Assembly (NCBI GenBank): GCA_903852955.1
Contig: CAINSH010000043.1
Span: forward strand, 1 to 22,809
Length of the DNA stretch: 22,809 bases
Direction: 5' to 3'
Source of the DNA: an uncultured Actinomycetes bacterium
GTDB taxonomy: Bacteria; Actinomycetota; Actinomycetes; Nanopelagicales; Nanopelagicaceae
Shown here: positions 14,054 to 21,975 of the stretch, piece by piece
Numbering within the stretch: position 1 is the stretch's first letter
Layout of the letters: each line of letters opens with the position of its first letter
Position numbers and translations under genes: made by a program
The notes under the pieces: generated by a model
What the model saw: the letters and a program-made list of their open reading frames with translations, nothing else
Databases searched by the model: none
Told to the model about the DNA's origin: nothing

Positions 14054-15094
14054 GTGAAGGTTCGCGGATTAGCTGCACTGGAAGCAAAGAGTCAACTGGT
14101 TGCTCATGAATTTACTCGCCGTGATTTAGGCTCACATGATGTCGGCCTTTCAATTTCATTTGCCGGTATTTGCCACTCCGATATTCACCAGGCCCGCGAA
14201 GAGTGGGGTCCAGCGATTTTCCCAATGGTTCCAGGCCATGAAATAGCTGGAATCGTAACTTCAATCGGCAGTTCAGTGACAAAGTTTAAAGTAGGAGATC
14301 GCATTGGCGTAGGAGTTTTCATCGACTCATGTCGCACCTGCGCCAATTGCACTAGTGGATTGCAGCAATATTGCTTAGAAGGTATGACTGGTACGTACAA
14401 CACTCTTGAACGTGATGGAAAGACCGTGGCTTATGGTGGATACTCCAACGGATTTGTAATCAATGAAGACTATGCAGTTCATATTCCGCAAAATCTTGCG
14501 CTAGAAGGCGTTGCACCATTGTTGTGTGCTGGAATCACTTTATATTCACCAATTCGCAAATGGGGCGTGACCAAGGATTCAAAAGTTGCAGTGATGGGTC
14601 TAGGTGGTTTAGGCCACATGGGTGTTAAGTTCGCCGCAGCGCTAGGTGCTGAAGTCACAGTTTTGTCACATTCATCAGCTAAAAAAGTCGATGCCTTGGC
14701 GATGGGCGCAACTCATTTTGTTGATACTAGTAGTCCAAATGCGCTTGATCCCCTAAAGAAATCTTTCGATTTGATTCTCAATACCGTGAGCGCCCCATTG
14801 GACATTAACCTGTATCTCAATCTTCTTAAGTTGGATGCAACGCTGGTAGTAATCGGTTTACCAGGAGAAGCTTATGCAGTTAACCCAGGAACTTTATTAG
14901 ATGGCCGACGCCGCCTTGCCGGTTCAATGATCGGTGGCATTTCTGAAATGCAAGAGATGTTAGATTTTTGTGACGAGCATTCAATTGTGAGCGATGTAGA
15001 AGTCATTCAAGCAGATTACGTAAATACCGCCTACGAACGAACTGTCGCAAGCGATGTTAAATATCGCTTCGTCATAGATGGTACTAGTTTTTAG
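14054..15094 (+). CDS. Zinc-dependent alcohol dehydrogenase, cinnamyl/YahK type
   Basis: 346 residues of the medium-chain dehydrogenase family. The catalytic zinc ligands are C40 (C-H-S-D-I-H) and H62-E63 (G-H-E); the structural zinc site is C93, C96, C99, C107; the Rossmann motif G-L-G-G-L-G is at 182-187. The S-H-S-S-A-K-K after the second beta strand, without an acidic residue, suggests NADPH rather than NADH. It probably reduces aldehydes to alcohols. The GTG start has a strong AAAGGAG five bases upstream and no -10 at the leaderless position, so it is likely read from the tdk transcript. Its stop interlocks with that of the DUF554 gene (TTAG). Confidence 0.94.
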   Translation: MKVRGLAALEAKSQLVAHEFTRRDLGSHDVGLSISFAGICHSDIHQAREEWGPAIFPMVPGHEIAGIVTSIGSSVTKFKVGDRIGVGVFIDSCRTCANCTSGLQQYCLEGMTGTYNTLERDGKTVAYGGYSNGFVINEDYAVHIPQNLALEGVAPLLCAGITLYSPIRKWGVTKDSKVAVMGLGGLGHMGVKFAAALGAEVTVLSHSSAKKVDALAMGATHFVDTSSPNALDPLKKSFDLILNTVSAPLDINLYLNLLKLDATLVVIGLPGEAYAVNPGTLLDGRRRLAGSMIGGISEMQEMLDFCDEHSIVSDVEVIQADYVNTAYERTVASDVKYRFVIDGTSF

Positions 15095-15825
15095 GCAAAT
15101 ACATGAACGAGCGCTGCAAGCGCAGGGGCAATAGCAAGGGCTGGAAGTAAATTACCTACAGCAACATGCTTAATGTTAAGCAACCGCAAACCTATACCTA
15201 TCAACATTATGCCGCCAACAATCGTCATTGCATCAATCTGATATCCGCTTAGAATTTCACCGAGAGCTAAACCAATCACTGTCCAGAACCCTTGGTATAT
15301 ACCTACTGGAAGTGCAGCAACTGCTACGCCCCAACCCAAGGAAGATGCAAAAGCCATGGACGCAAAAAAATCGAGAGAACTTTTTAGTAGAAGCTGATCT
15401 ATTCCATTGCCCATACCATCGCTGATACTTCCCAGAATCGCTAAGGGACCAATCGCAAAAAGCAGTGAAGCTGAAACAAATCCCTCTACGAAAGTACTTT
15501 CCTTTGAAGCTTTAAATCGCTTGCGCAGATTCTCGCCAAGCTGATCCAAGCGATCCTCTAACTTCAGAGCAGATCCGATTAACCCACCAGTTAATAACGA
15601 ACCAAGGACAACTAAAAGTGGCCAACCTTGAGGAAGTGATTGGATAAATCGTTCAGACCACATAGGAATCAGTGCTGACGCTGCCCCTAATAATGTGGCT
15701 AAACCTAAGACATCGGTTAAGAGTGTTCGAGTTTTAATTCCCAAGCGGTGGCCAATTAGTATTCCCAGGCTTGCTCCACCAATCACGGCAACAAGATTTA
15801 TAAAAGTACCTACACCTGGAAACAT
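15091..15825 (-). CDS. DUF554 (YqgA-like) membrane protein
   Basis: 244 residues, about seven hydrophobic segments. It has the family start G-T-F-I-N-L-V-A-V-I-G-G-A-S-L-G and the internal G-S-L-L-T-G-G-L-I-G-S and F-A-I-G-P-L-A-I-L-G-S-I-S-D-G segments, the latter a likely re-entrant or binding loop. This is an uncharacterised transporter-like family; no substrate can be assigned. The ATG at 15825 is preceded by TATTCT with six bases between, a leaderless arrangement. It diverges from the YczE-like gene across a 50-base spacer. Confidence 0.9.
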   Translation of the reverse strand: MFPGVGTFINLVAVIGGASLGILIGHRLGIKTRTLLTDVLGLATLLGAASALIPMWSERFIQSLPQGWPLLVVLGSLLTGGLIGSALKLEDRLDQLGENLRKRFKASKESTFVEGFVSASLLFAIGPLAILGSISDGMGNGIDQLLLKSSLDFFASMAFASSLGWGVAVAALPVGIYQGFWTVIGLALGEILSGYQIDAMTIVGGIMLIGIGLRLLNIKHVAVGNLLPALAIAPALAALVHVFA

Positions 15826-15831
15826 TGTTGA

Positions 15832-15837
15832 AGAATA
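15832..15837 (-). promoter_or_regulatory. Leaderless -10 element of the DUF554 gene
   Basis: TATTCT on the minus strand, six bases (TCAACA), then the ATG at 15825. Confidence 0.5.
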
Positions 15838-15863
15838 GCCTGCCGATTGATATTAAATTCCAT

Positions 15864-15869
15864 TAGACT
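15864..15869 (+). promoter_or_regulatory. Leaderless -10 element of the YczE-like gene
   Basis: TAGACT, six bases (CCCCCG), then the ATG at 15876. Only 26 bases separate it from the divergent DUF554 -10. Confidence 0.55.
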
Positions 15870-15875
15870 CCCCCG

Positions 15876-16544
15876 ATGTCATCGAATCCTTTTATGGAGT
15901 TTCTGCGTCCACACCGAACTGTTCCCGTGACTTCATGGACGGCTCATTCACGTTGGGATCTTTCATTTCTTCGAGTAGTTATTCTATTTTTTGGGCTTTT
16001 TCTTTTTGGTATAGGTGATGCCTTTGTCATTCAATCAAATATTGGAAATGGTCCTTGGTCAGTTCTGGCCCAAGGAATTTCAAGAAACCTAAATATTTCG
16101 ATGGGTTGGTCAACTTTTGGAATCAGCGCTTTAGTCCTTTTGGCATGGATTCCGCTTCGTGAAAATCCAGGTTTTGGAACTATTTCAAATATGGTGATCA
16201 TTGCATCAGCGATTGAGGTTGGAGTTCTAACGATTCCACTTCAAACAAACTATGCAATGGGGATAATTTTTGCTCTTATCGGAATTGGTATGGTCGGAAC
16301 TGCCTCAGCCCTTTACATAACCTGCGGCCTGGGTTCAGGTCCTAGAGATGGGTTGATGACGGGCATTCATCTTAGAACCGGTATCCGAGTTGGACGTGTT
16401 CGATTAGCCATTGAAAGTTCGGTTTTCGCGCTGGGATGGATCTTGGGCGGAACTGTAGGCCTAGGTACGTTGCTTTTTGCTGGGTTAATTGGCCAATCTG
16501 TTGCCGTAGCCCTTGGTGTCGTTTCCCGCCTTACTTCCAAGTAA
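15876..16544 (+). CDS. YczE/YitT-like integral membrane protein
   Basis: 222 residues with about five to six membrane helices after a polar N-terminus of roughly 28 residues. Family marks include F-L-F-G-I-G-D-A-F near the first helix, I-G-N-G-P-W-S-V-L-A-Q-G in the first loop, and G-L-G-S-G-P-R-D-G-L-M-T-G in the second half; the repeated G-x-G-P segments suggest an internal duplication. Members include Bacillus YczE, needed for surfactin and bacillaene production by an unknown mechanism. No substrate can be assigned. The gene has its own leaderless promoter and is followed after 90 bases by the NCS2 permease. Confidence 0.85.
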   Translation: MSSNPFMEFLRPHRTVPVTSWTAHSRWDLSFLRVVILFFGLFLFGIGDAFVIQSNIGNGPWSVLAQGISRNLNISMGWSTFGISALVLLAWIPLRENPGFGTISNMVIIASAIEVGVLTIPLQTNYAMGIIFALIGIGMVGTASALYITCGLGSGPRDGLMTGIHLRTGIRVGRVRLAIESSVFALGWILGGTVGLGTLLFAGLIGQSVAVALGVVSRLTSK

Positions 16545-16572
16545 CTACTACCCTAAAACTATTCCCTCGGTC

Positions 16573-16634
16573 TGTGAGCCGTCATTTCACACGGGGTCGC
16601 AAACACCCCCGTTAACAAAATCAGGAAGGTCCTC
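16573..16634 (+). ncRNA. Structured 5' leader of the NCS2 permease, candidate cis-regulatory RNA
   Basis: Between YczE and NCS2, TGTGA (16573-16577) pairs with TCACA (16587-16591), and ACGGGG (16591-16596) pairs perfectly with CCCCGT (16607-16612) around a 10-base loop; the two share base 16591. AGGA (16623-16626) can also fold onto TCCT (16630-16633), masking part of the ribosome site. It does not match the purine riboswitch, preQ1 or ykkC consensus as I know them. Because most genes here have no leader, one with stable hairpins in front of a purine transporter is notable. A possible -10 is TACCCT at 16549-16554. Confidence 0.35.
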
Positions 16635-18071
16635 ATGCTCGAAACTTTCTTTAAAATCTCAGAACGCGGATCCACAGTGGGACGCGAAGTTCGAGGCGGT
16701 CTGGTCACGTTTTTCACAATGGCCTACATCGTTGCACTCAATCCACTCATCATCGGCCTTGCAAAAGACGCTGACGGTAAGTTCATTGGTGGCGGAGACG
16801 CTCCCAACCTGGCACTAGTTGCGGCAATGACTGCGCTGATGGCCGGTCTATTAACTATTTTGATGGGCGTTGTTGGTAACTACCCACTTGCGCTAGCTAC
16901 TGGTCTTGGACTCAATACTTTCGTAGCGGTGGGAATCGCTTCGAAAATGACGTGGGCTGACGCAATGGGTCTTGTTGTACTTGAAGGTTTAATCATCACG
17001 GTTCTTGTGTTGACCGGTTTTCGTACCGCAGTATTTAAGGCTGTGCCACCTCAACTAAAGATTGCAATCTCTGTTGGAATCGGTCTATTCATTGCCCTCA
17101 TTGGCCTTGTTGATGCTGGCTTTGTGCGCCGCACATCTTCTGGTCCAGTTCCGGTAACGCTTGGCGATGGCGGAACTCTTGTTGGTTGGCCAATCATAGT
17201 TTTCGCTTTCGGTCTTTTCTTAACTATCGCTTTGATGGTTAAGAAAACAAAAGGCGCAATCCTTATTGGAATCGTGCTTGCAACTATTTTGGCGGTCATT
17301 GTTGAAACTGCCTTCAAAATCGGCCCGAACTTTGATGGTGCTACTGGAAATGTGAATCCAAAAGGTTGGGGACTCAATGTTCCAGCTATGCCTGATTCTG
17401 TTGTAGCAACACCTGATTTTTCACTTTTCGGACAGTTCAATCTATTTGGATCACTCGATCGTGTTCCACTGATTACTGTGATCTTGTTCGTTTTCACACT
17501 TCTACTCTCAGATTTCTTTGACACTGTCGGAACTGTGACTGCGATCGGGCATGAAGCGGGATTGATTGACAAAGATGGAAATGTCCCAAACAACGATCGC
17601 ATCTTGCTCGTCGACTCTATTGCAGCCGTTGCTGGCGGCGCCGGAAGTATTTCCTCTAACACTAGCTACATTGAATCTGCGGCCGGTGTAGGTGAAGGTG
17701 CACGTACTGGCCTGGCATCTGTTGTAACTGGGTTGTGTTTCTTGCTCACAACTTTCCTTGCACCACTTGTAGCAATAATCCCTTACGAAGCGGCAACACC
17801 AGCTTTGGTAATTGTTGGTTTCTTAATGATGACTCAAATCAAGTCAATTGACTGGGATGATTATGGAATTGCTATTCCAGCTTTTCTTACAATTATCTTG
17901 ATGCCATTTACTTACAATATTTCTGTAGGTATTGGCGCAGGCTTTGTCTCTCACGTGGTAATTCGTGTGATTCAAGGACGCCGCAAGGAAGTACACCCAC
18001 TTCTAATGCTCGTCTCTGGTCTGTTCATGATCTACTTCCTTTCATCACCAATTAATAGTTGGATAGGTTAG
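16635..18071 (+). CDS. NCS2 purine permease (AzgA/PbuG-like, adenine/guanine/hypoxanthine)
   Basis: 478 residues with 12 or more hydrophobic segments. The start E-V-R-G-G-L-V-T-F-F-T-M-A-Y-I-V-A-L-N-P and the substrate-site segments D-F-F-D-T-V-G-T-V-T-A-I-G and S-S-N-T-S-Y-I-E-S-A-A-G-V mark the AzgA-like branch, whose known members carry adenine, guanine and hypoxanthine by proton symport. Exact specificity is inferred. The ATG has AGGAAGG five bases upstream, and a 60 to 75 base structured leader precedes it. It ends before a strong terminator. Imported adenine would feed apt. Confidence 0.94.
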   Translation: MLETFFKISERGSTVGREVRGGLVTFFTMAYIVALNPLIIGLAKDADGKFIGGGDAPNLALVAAMTALMAGLLTILMGVVGNYPLALATGLGLNTFVAVGIASKMTWADAMGLVVLEGLIITVLVLTGFRTAVFKAVPPQLKIAISVGIGLFIALIGLVDAGFVRRTSSGPVPVTLGDGGTLVGWPIIVFAFGLFLTIALMVKKTKGAILIGIVLATILAVIVETAFKIGPNFDGATGNVNPKGWGLNVPAMPDSVVATPDFSLFGQFNLFGSLDRVPLITVILFVFTLLLSDFFDTVGTVTAIGHEAGLIDKDGNVPNNDRILLVDSIAAVAGGAGSISSNTSYIESAAGVGEGARTGLASVVTGLCFLLTTFLAPLVAIIPYEAATPALVIVGFLMMTQIKSIDWDDYGIAIPAFLTIILMPFTYNISVGIGAGFVSHVVIRVIQGRRKEVHPLLMLVSGLFMIYFLSSPINSWIG

Positions 18072-18082
18072 GAAAGATTTAT

Positions 18083-18121
18083 AAATAAGCCCCGCAGAAA
18101 AATCTGCGGGGCTTATTTTTT
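18083..18121. terminator. Bidirectional intrinsic terminator between NCS2 and ung
   Basis: A perfect 16-bp stem, left arm 18083-18098 and right arm 18103-18118, closes a 4-base AAAA loop with a GC-rich core. T-runs follow on both strands (18116-18121 on plus, the matching A-rich arm on minus), so it can stop both converging genes. Its outer edge overlaps the ung stop codon. Confidence 0.95.
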
Positions 18122-18758
18122 ACCAATTAATGAGCGATTTATTTTGCTTAGCCAGAATGTGATTAACCCGCGAAAAAGGGCGCGAAGCAAAAAATCCACG
18201 ATACGCCGAAAGTGGGCTTGGGTGTGGCGATTTAATTACTAGTTCGTCGCTAAAAAGATGACTTAAATCAGCGCTCTTATTTCCCCAAACGATTGCAATG
18301 ACTTCGAGCTCGGCCAAAATTTTGGCAACCTCATCGGTAAAACTCTGCCATCCAATATTTGCATGGGCCAAAGATTGACCTGGAACGGTTGTGAGAATTC
18401 GATTAAGTAAAAATACGCCTTGATCGCTCCATTGGGTTAAATCTCCATCACTTTGCCTAACTATTCCCAAGTCGCTCGCTAACTCCTTATAAATGTTGCG
18501 AAGAGATGCCGGAATTTTTCCTGTTGATGAGGTGATTGAGAAAGCCAACCCCATTGCATTGCCTGGGGTTGGGTATGGATCTTGTCCAAAAATAACCACC
18601 TTAACTGCCGAAGGAGGGATGTGAAATACCTTCATTACATCGGAATGGCTTGGCACAAACGCTTGGATTTTTAACTCTGACTCAATACCATCTAAAGAAG
18701 TTTTTGTATGAGCTAGAGCAGCTTGCCACTCCGGATGCATTTGATGAAAAAAATCCAT
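18120..18758 (-). CDS. ung: Uracil-DNA glycosylase, family 1
   Basis: 212 residues with all family 1 motifs: the water-activating loop G-Q-D-P-Y-P (D60), the uracil-binding V-F-L-L-N-R-I-L-T segment, S-L-A-H-A-N-I-G-W-Q-S-F-T-D, and the minor-groove loop H-P-S-P-L-S (H179). Proline after G-Q-D-P-Y instead of histidine is common in actinobacterial members. It removes uracil from DNA and starts base excision repair. The ATG has AAGGA six bases upstream and lies nine bases after the ABC ATPase stop, so both are on one message. It ends at the bidirectional terminator. Confidence 0.96.
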   Translation of the reverse strand: MDFFHQMHPEWQAALAHTKTSLDGIESELKIQAFVPSHSDVMKVFHIPPSAVKVVIFGQDPYPTPGNAMGLAFSITSSTGKIPASLRNIYKELASDLGIVRQSDGDLTQWSDQGVFLLNRILTTVPGQSLAHANIGWQSFTDEVAKILAELEVIAIVWGNKSADLSHLFSDELVIKSPHPSPLSAYRGFFASRPFSRVNHILAKQNKSLINW

Positions 18759-18767
18759 TACAAATCC

Positions 18768-19559
18768 TTAGCCAACCGAGCGTGCAAAAAAGCGCCCTTC
18801 TTCGTGAGTTACTTGAATAGGCACAGCAAAAATAGTTGAGATATGTTCGGTAGTAATCACGGACTCGATGGGTCCTGACACTGCGATCTGTCCATCTTTA
18901 ATCAGTAATGCGTGAGTAGTACCGATAGGAATTTCTTCAATATGGTGAGTAACCAAGATTGTTGCTGGAGAAGAAGGATCTGTAGAGAATTGGGCAAAAC
19001 GCCTGAGAAGGTCTTCTCTGCCACCCACATCTAATCCACCTGCGGGCTCATCGAGTAATAAAAGCTCAGGGTCAGTCATCAGCGCACGGGCTATTTGTGT
19101 TCGTTTCTTCTCACCTTCACTCAAACTCCCATAAAGGCGATCGCCAAGGTCGCGAACACCAAAAGTTGTCAGTAACGCAATAGCCCGGGATTCATCCCAA
19201 AGGTCATAGTCCTCATTCCATCTACCTAAAATTGCATAGGCTGCGGTAAGGACTACATCTCTTACTTTTTCATCGTGAGGAATATCGTCGGCAATTTGAG
19301 CACCACAAATTCCAATGCGAGTACGAAGTTCGAATAAATCAACGTGACCCATTTGCTTATTTAGTACAAAAACATCTCCTCGGGTGGGGAAAATTCTCGT
19401 AGCAAGTAGTTGCAGTAACGTTGATTTGCCTGCCCCGTTGGGTCCAAGAATTACCCAACGCTCACCAGCTTTAATTTGAAAATTTATTGGTCCTAATATC
19501 GTATTTTCGCCGCGACGAACCGAGACATCTCTAAGTTCAAGTACCGGTTGCATCGTCAT
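18768..19559 (-). CDS. Solitary ABC transporter ATP-binding protein
   Basis: 263 residues with Walker A G-P-N-G-A-G-K-S-T at 39-47, signature L-S-E-G-E at 146-150, Walker B L-L-L-L-D-E-P with D170 and E171, and the H-loop histidine in V-T-H-H. It resembles the single-domain ATPases next to serB in other actinobacteria (Rv3041c in Mycobacterium, by Rv3042c serB2). No permease or binding protein is in the window, so its partner is unknown. A second ATG six bases inside (19553) is possible. TATCTT lies eight bases upstream of the first ATG. It is divergent from serB and cotranscribed with ung. Confidence 0.9.
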   Translation of the reverse strand: MTMQPVLELRDVSVRRGENTILGPINFQIKAGERWVILGPNGAGKSTLLQLLATRIFPTRGDVFVLNKQMGHVDLFELRTRIGICGAQIADDIPHDEKVRDVVLTAAYAILGRWNEDYDLWDESRAIALLTTFGVRDLGDRLYGSLSEGEKKRTQIARALMTDPELLLLDEPAGGLDVGGREDLLRRFAQFSTDPSSPATILVTHHIEEIPIGTTHALLIKDGQIAVSGPIESVITTEHISTIFAVPIQVTHEEGRFFARSVG

Positions 19560-19646
19560 AGAGCAAAAAGATAGCGGGTTAATGCTCCATTTCCTCGAAT
19601 TACTGGCATCGGTCCCCTGTGATTTTGCGTTAATCTTGCCTTCATC

Positions 19647-20837
19647 ATGAGCGATTCACCTATTGCGGCACAATTTACTGGCCTAGTGCTTCTTAGCGGA
19701 GTCGATAAGCCGGGAATAACCCAAGCGCTTTTTAATACGCTAGCGCCCTTCAAAATTAGCATTTTAGACATTGAGCAGGTCGTGATCAAAGATCGCTTGA
19801 TTTTGACAGTTCTTATTTCACTCAATCCTGATCACCAAGAAGCCATTGAGGAAGATTTACAAAAAATAGCGTCTGAAATCGGTGTAGATATTGCAACACT
19901 GTATTCAGTTACCGAAAGTGGTTTTATAGTCAGTAAACAAGGGCTGATTCATGTAGTTGTATTGGGCAAAAAAATCACTCCTCTAGCAATCGCCTTAATC
20001 AGTAGCGCAATTGCGTGCCAAAATTCAAACATAGAACGCATCTTCAGGACCGCATCTTCGCCAGTATTAGCAATAGAGTTTGTTGTTTCAGGTAGTTCGC
20101 AAGCAGAGTTAAGTCAGCTGTTAACTCCCATCGCTGCGGTACATTCAATAGATATTGCCGTCCTTCCAGGCGGTTCCATGCGATACGCCCGTAAACTTGT
20201 TCAATTAGATGTTGATTCCACATTGATTGCCCAGGAAGTTATTGAACTACTTGCTGCTAAGGCCGGCGCCGGCGAAGAAGTGAAAAAGATTACTGATGCA
20301 GCCATGCGTGGCGAATTAGATTTTGCCGAATCTTTAAGAGCTAGGACCGCACTTTTACGAGGTTTGCCAGAATCAGTAATTTCCGAAGTTCAAAAGGAGA
20401 TATCTCTAACACCTGGAGCAAGAAATCTTGTTGCAACTCTAAATAAACTTGGCCACTCGGTGTCAGTAGTTTCTGGTGGTTTTATCGATGTTATCGAACC
20501 TTTACTTAAGGATTTAGAGATTAAACATTACAAGGCTAATAAACTTAAAATTGAGGATGGGTTGTTAACGGGTGAAATAGAAGGCGAAATTATTGATCGT
20601 GCAGCAAAAGCGACAGCGCTTCGTGATTTTGCAAATGAACTTGGTATCAATATGTCACACACGATTGCCATTGGAGATGGGGCAAATGATCTAGACATGA
20701 TCGCCGCAGCGGGTTTTGGAATAGCTTTTAATGCCAAGCCAGCGGTTAAAGCTGCCGCTGATAGTGCCATTTCAGATCCGTATTTGGATTCAGTTCTTTA
20801 CTTGCTCGGTATTACTAGTCAAGATAGTGAAGAATAA
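19647..20837 (+). CDS. serB: Phosphoserine phosphatase with two N-terminal ACT domains
   Basis: 396 residues, like the mycobacterial SerB2. Two ACT-like regulatory domains (about 10-85 and 100-175) precede a HAD phosphatase domain with D188-V-D190-S-T, an S-V-V-S-G-G-F motif II, and G-D-G-A-N-D-L-D-M near residue 343. It makes L-serine from phosphoserine, the last step of serine synthesis; the ACT domains often sense amino acids. TAATCT lies ten bases before the ATG, so any leader would be only a few bases. Cysteine for MshC derives ultimately from this serine. It ends five bases from the hisG stop with no terminator between. Confidence 0.95.
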   Translation: MSDSPIAAQFTGLVLLSGVDKPGITQALFNTLAPFKISILDIEQVVIKDRLILTVLISLNPDHQEAIEEDLQKIASEIGVDIATLYSVTESGFIVSKQGLIHVVVLGKKITPLAIALISSAIACQNSNIERIFRTASSPVLAIEFVVSGSSQAELSQLLTPIAAVHSIDIAVLPGGSMRYARKLVQLDVDSTLIAQEVIELLAAKAGAGEEVKKITDAAMRGELDFAESLRARTALLRGLPESVISEVQKEISLTPGARNLVATLNKLGHSVSVVSGGFIDVIEPLLKDLEIKHYKANKLKIEDGLLTGEIEGEIIDRAAKATALRDFANELGINMSHTIAIGDGANDLDMIAAAGFGIAFNAKPAVKAAADSAISDPYLDSVLYLLGITSQDSEE

Positions 20838-20842
20838 AAGCT

Positions 20843-21700
20843 TTAAAGCCGGCAGGCATGGATATCAGTTACCAAAATTCCGCGTGCGCCCACTGCCCAA
20901 AGTTCATCCATTACTCGATTAGTCTCTTTCCGCGGCACCATTGCCCGGACTGCTACCCAGTCCTGATTTTGTAAAGGCGAAATTGTCGGCGACTCTAAAC
21001 CTGGTGTAATTGCGCAAGCTTTATCTACTAAGTTCTTAGGAATGTCATAGTCGAGCAACACATATCTACGTGCGGTAACGACTCCTTGAAGTCTGCGAAT
21101 AAGAATTTCTAATTCGGCAGGAATTGGTTGACCTTGTCTAGAAATTACTACCGCCTCACTGAACAAGATCGGATCTCCGAAAATCTGTAAACCCGCTTGT
21201 CTAAGAGTATTTCCAGTACTCACTACGTCGGCAATAAGGTCAGCTACGCCAAGTCGCACGCTACTTTCGACTGCGCCATCCAAGCGCACCACTTCGGCTT
21301 CTACGCCAAGTGTTGCCAAATGTTTTGAAACAAGGCCTGGATAAGCAGTTGCCACTCGTTTTTGGGCGATATCACCAATGCTCCATTGATGATTATTTGG
21401 TCCAGCGAATCGGAATGTTGATTCACCAAAATTTAATTCAAGTAGTTCCACGGCAGGTGCATCAGAATCGATGAGCAAATCTCGACCTGTGATCCCAGCT
21501 TCTAACTCCCCCGAACCAACATAAATGGCGATATCTCTAGGGCGTAGATAATAGAACTCAACTCCATTATCAGCATCAACTAGAACCAAATCTCTACTGT
21601 CACTGCGTTGGCGATAGCCAGCTTCTTTGAGAATTGCAATCGATTCTTCAGACAAAGACCCTTTATTCGGAACGGCAACTCTTAACATTTGTATACTCAT
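20843..21700 (-). CDS. hisG: ATP phosphoribosyltransferase, long form
   Basis: 285 residues. It begins [12 protein letters not shown], has the [29 protein letters not shown]-binding segment, and ends in an extra PII-like domain (about 210-285), so it is the long, histidine-inhibited form that needs no HisZ. It catalyses the first step of histidine synthesis, ATP plus PRPP to phosphoribosyl-ATP. The start at 21700 is five bases after the hisE stop; an ATG at 21688 would match the common M-L-R-V start and give 281 residues. No good ribosome site decides between them. Confidence 0.95.
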   Translation of the reverse strand: MSIQMLRVAVPNKGSLSEESIAILKEAGYRQRSDSRDLVLVDADNGVEFYYLRPRDIAIYVGSGELEAGITGRDLLIDSDAPAVELLELNFGESTFRFAGPNNHQWSIGDIAQKRVATAYPGLVSKHLATLGVEAEVVRLDGAVESSVRLGVADLIADVVSTGNTLRQAGLQIFGDPILFSEAVVISRQGQPIPAELEILIRRLQGVVTARRYVLLDYDIPKNLVDKACAITPGLESPTISPLQNQDWVAVRAMVPRKETNRVMDELWAVGARGILVTDIHACRL

Positions 21701-21705
21701 TTCAT

Positions 21706-21969
21706 CTACAGGTATGTATAAACATCGTTAAGGGATAGTCCGCGTGAAATCATGAGTGTTTGTAAATGATAGAGAAGTTGTGAAATTTCCTCAGCTAGAG
21801 CTTCGTCACTTTCGTGTTCTGCAGCTAGCCAAACTTCGCCAGCCTCTTCGAGAATCTTCTTACCGATGGCATGCACTCCTGCATCAAGGGCCGCTACGGT
21901 TCCTGAACCCTCTGGGCGAGCTATGGCAATCTGATTGAGCTCGTCCCAGAGAGATTCAAAAGACTTCAT
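21706..21969 (-). CDS. hisE: Phosphoribosyl-ATP pyrophosphatase
   Basis: 87 residues from the ATG at 21969, within the usual 85 to 110. The MazG-like helical fold is shown by the metal-binding motif E-E-A-G-E-V-W-L-A and the later [10 protein letters not shown]. It hydrolyses phosphoribosyl-ATP to phosphoribosyl-AMP, step two of histidine synthesis. TAAACT lies exactly six bases before this ATG, favouring it over a GTG two codons upstream. hisE and hisG form a two-gene unit that can be transcribed apart from the upstream riboflavin transporter. Confidence 0.95.
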   Translation of the reverse strand: MKSFESLWDELNQIAIARPEGSGTVAALDAGVHAIGKKILEEAGEVWLAAEHESDEALAEEISQLLYHLQTLMISRGLSLNDVYTYL

Positions 21970-21975
21970 GTACAC

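Noticed and set aside
16573..16634. Purine riboswitch before the NCS2 permease
   Set aside because: The conserved three-way junction and loop-loop bases of the purine aptamer are not visible; it is reported only as an unclassified structured leader.
17051..17662. Long minus-strand open frame inside the NCS2 permease gene
   Set aside because: It is antisense to well-conserved permease motifs, has low-complexity composition rich in P, T and S, and has no recognisable domain. The same reasoning excludes antisense frames at 12335-12748, 9083-9409, 13658-13963 and 4756-5118.
20836..20856. Terminator between serB and hisG
   Set aside because: CTTTAAAG and AAGCTT are short palindromes without a GC-rich stem or T-tract.
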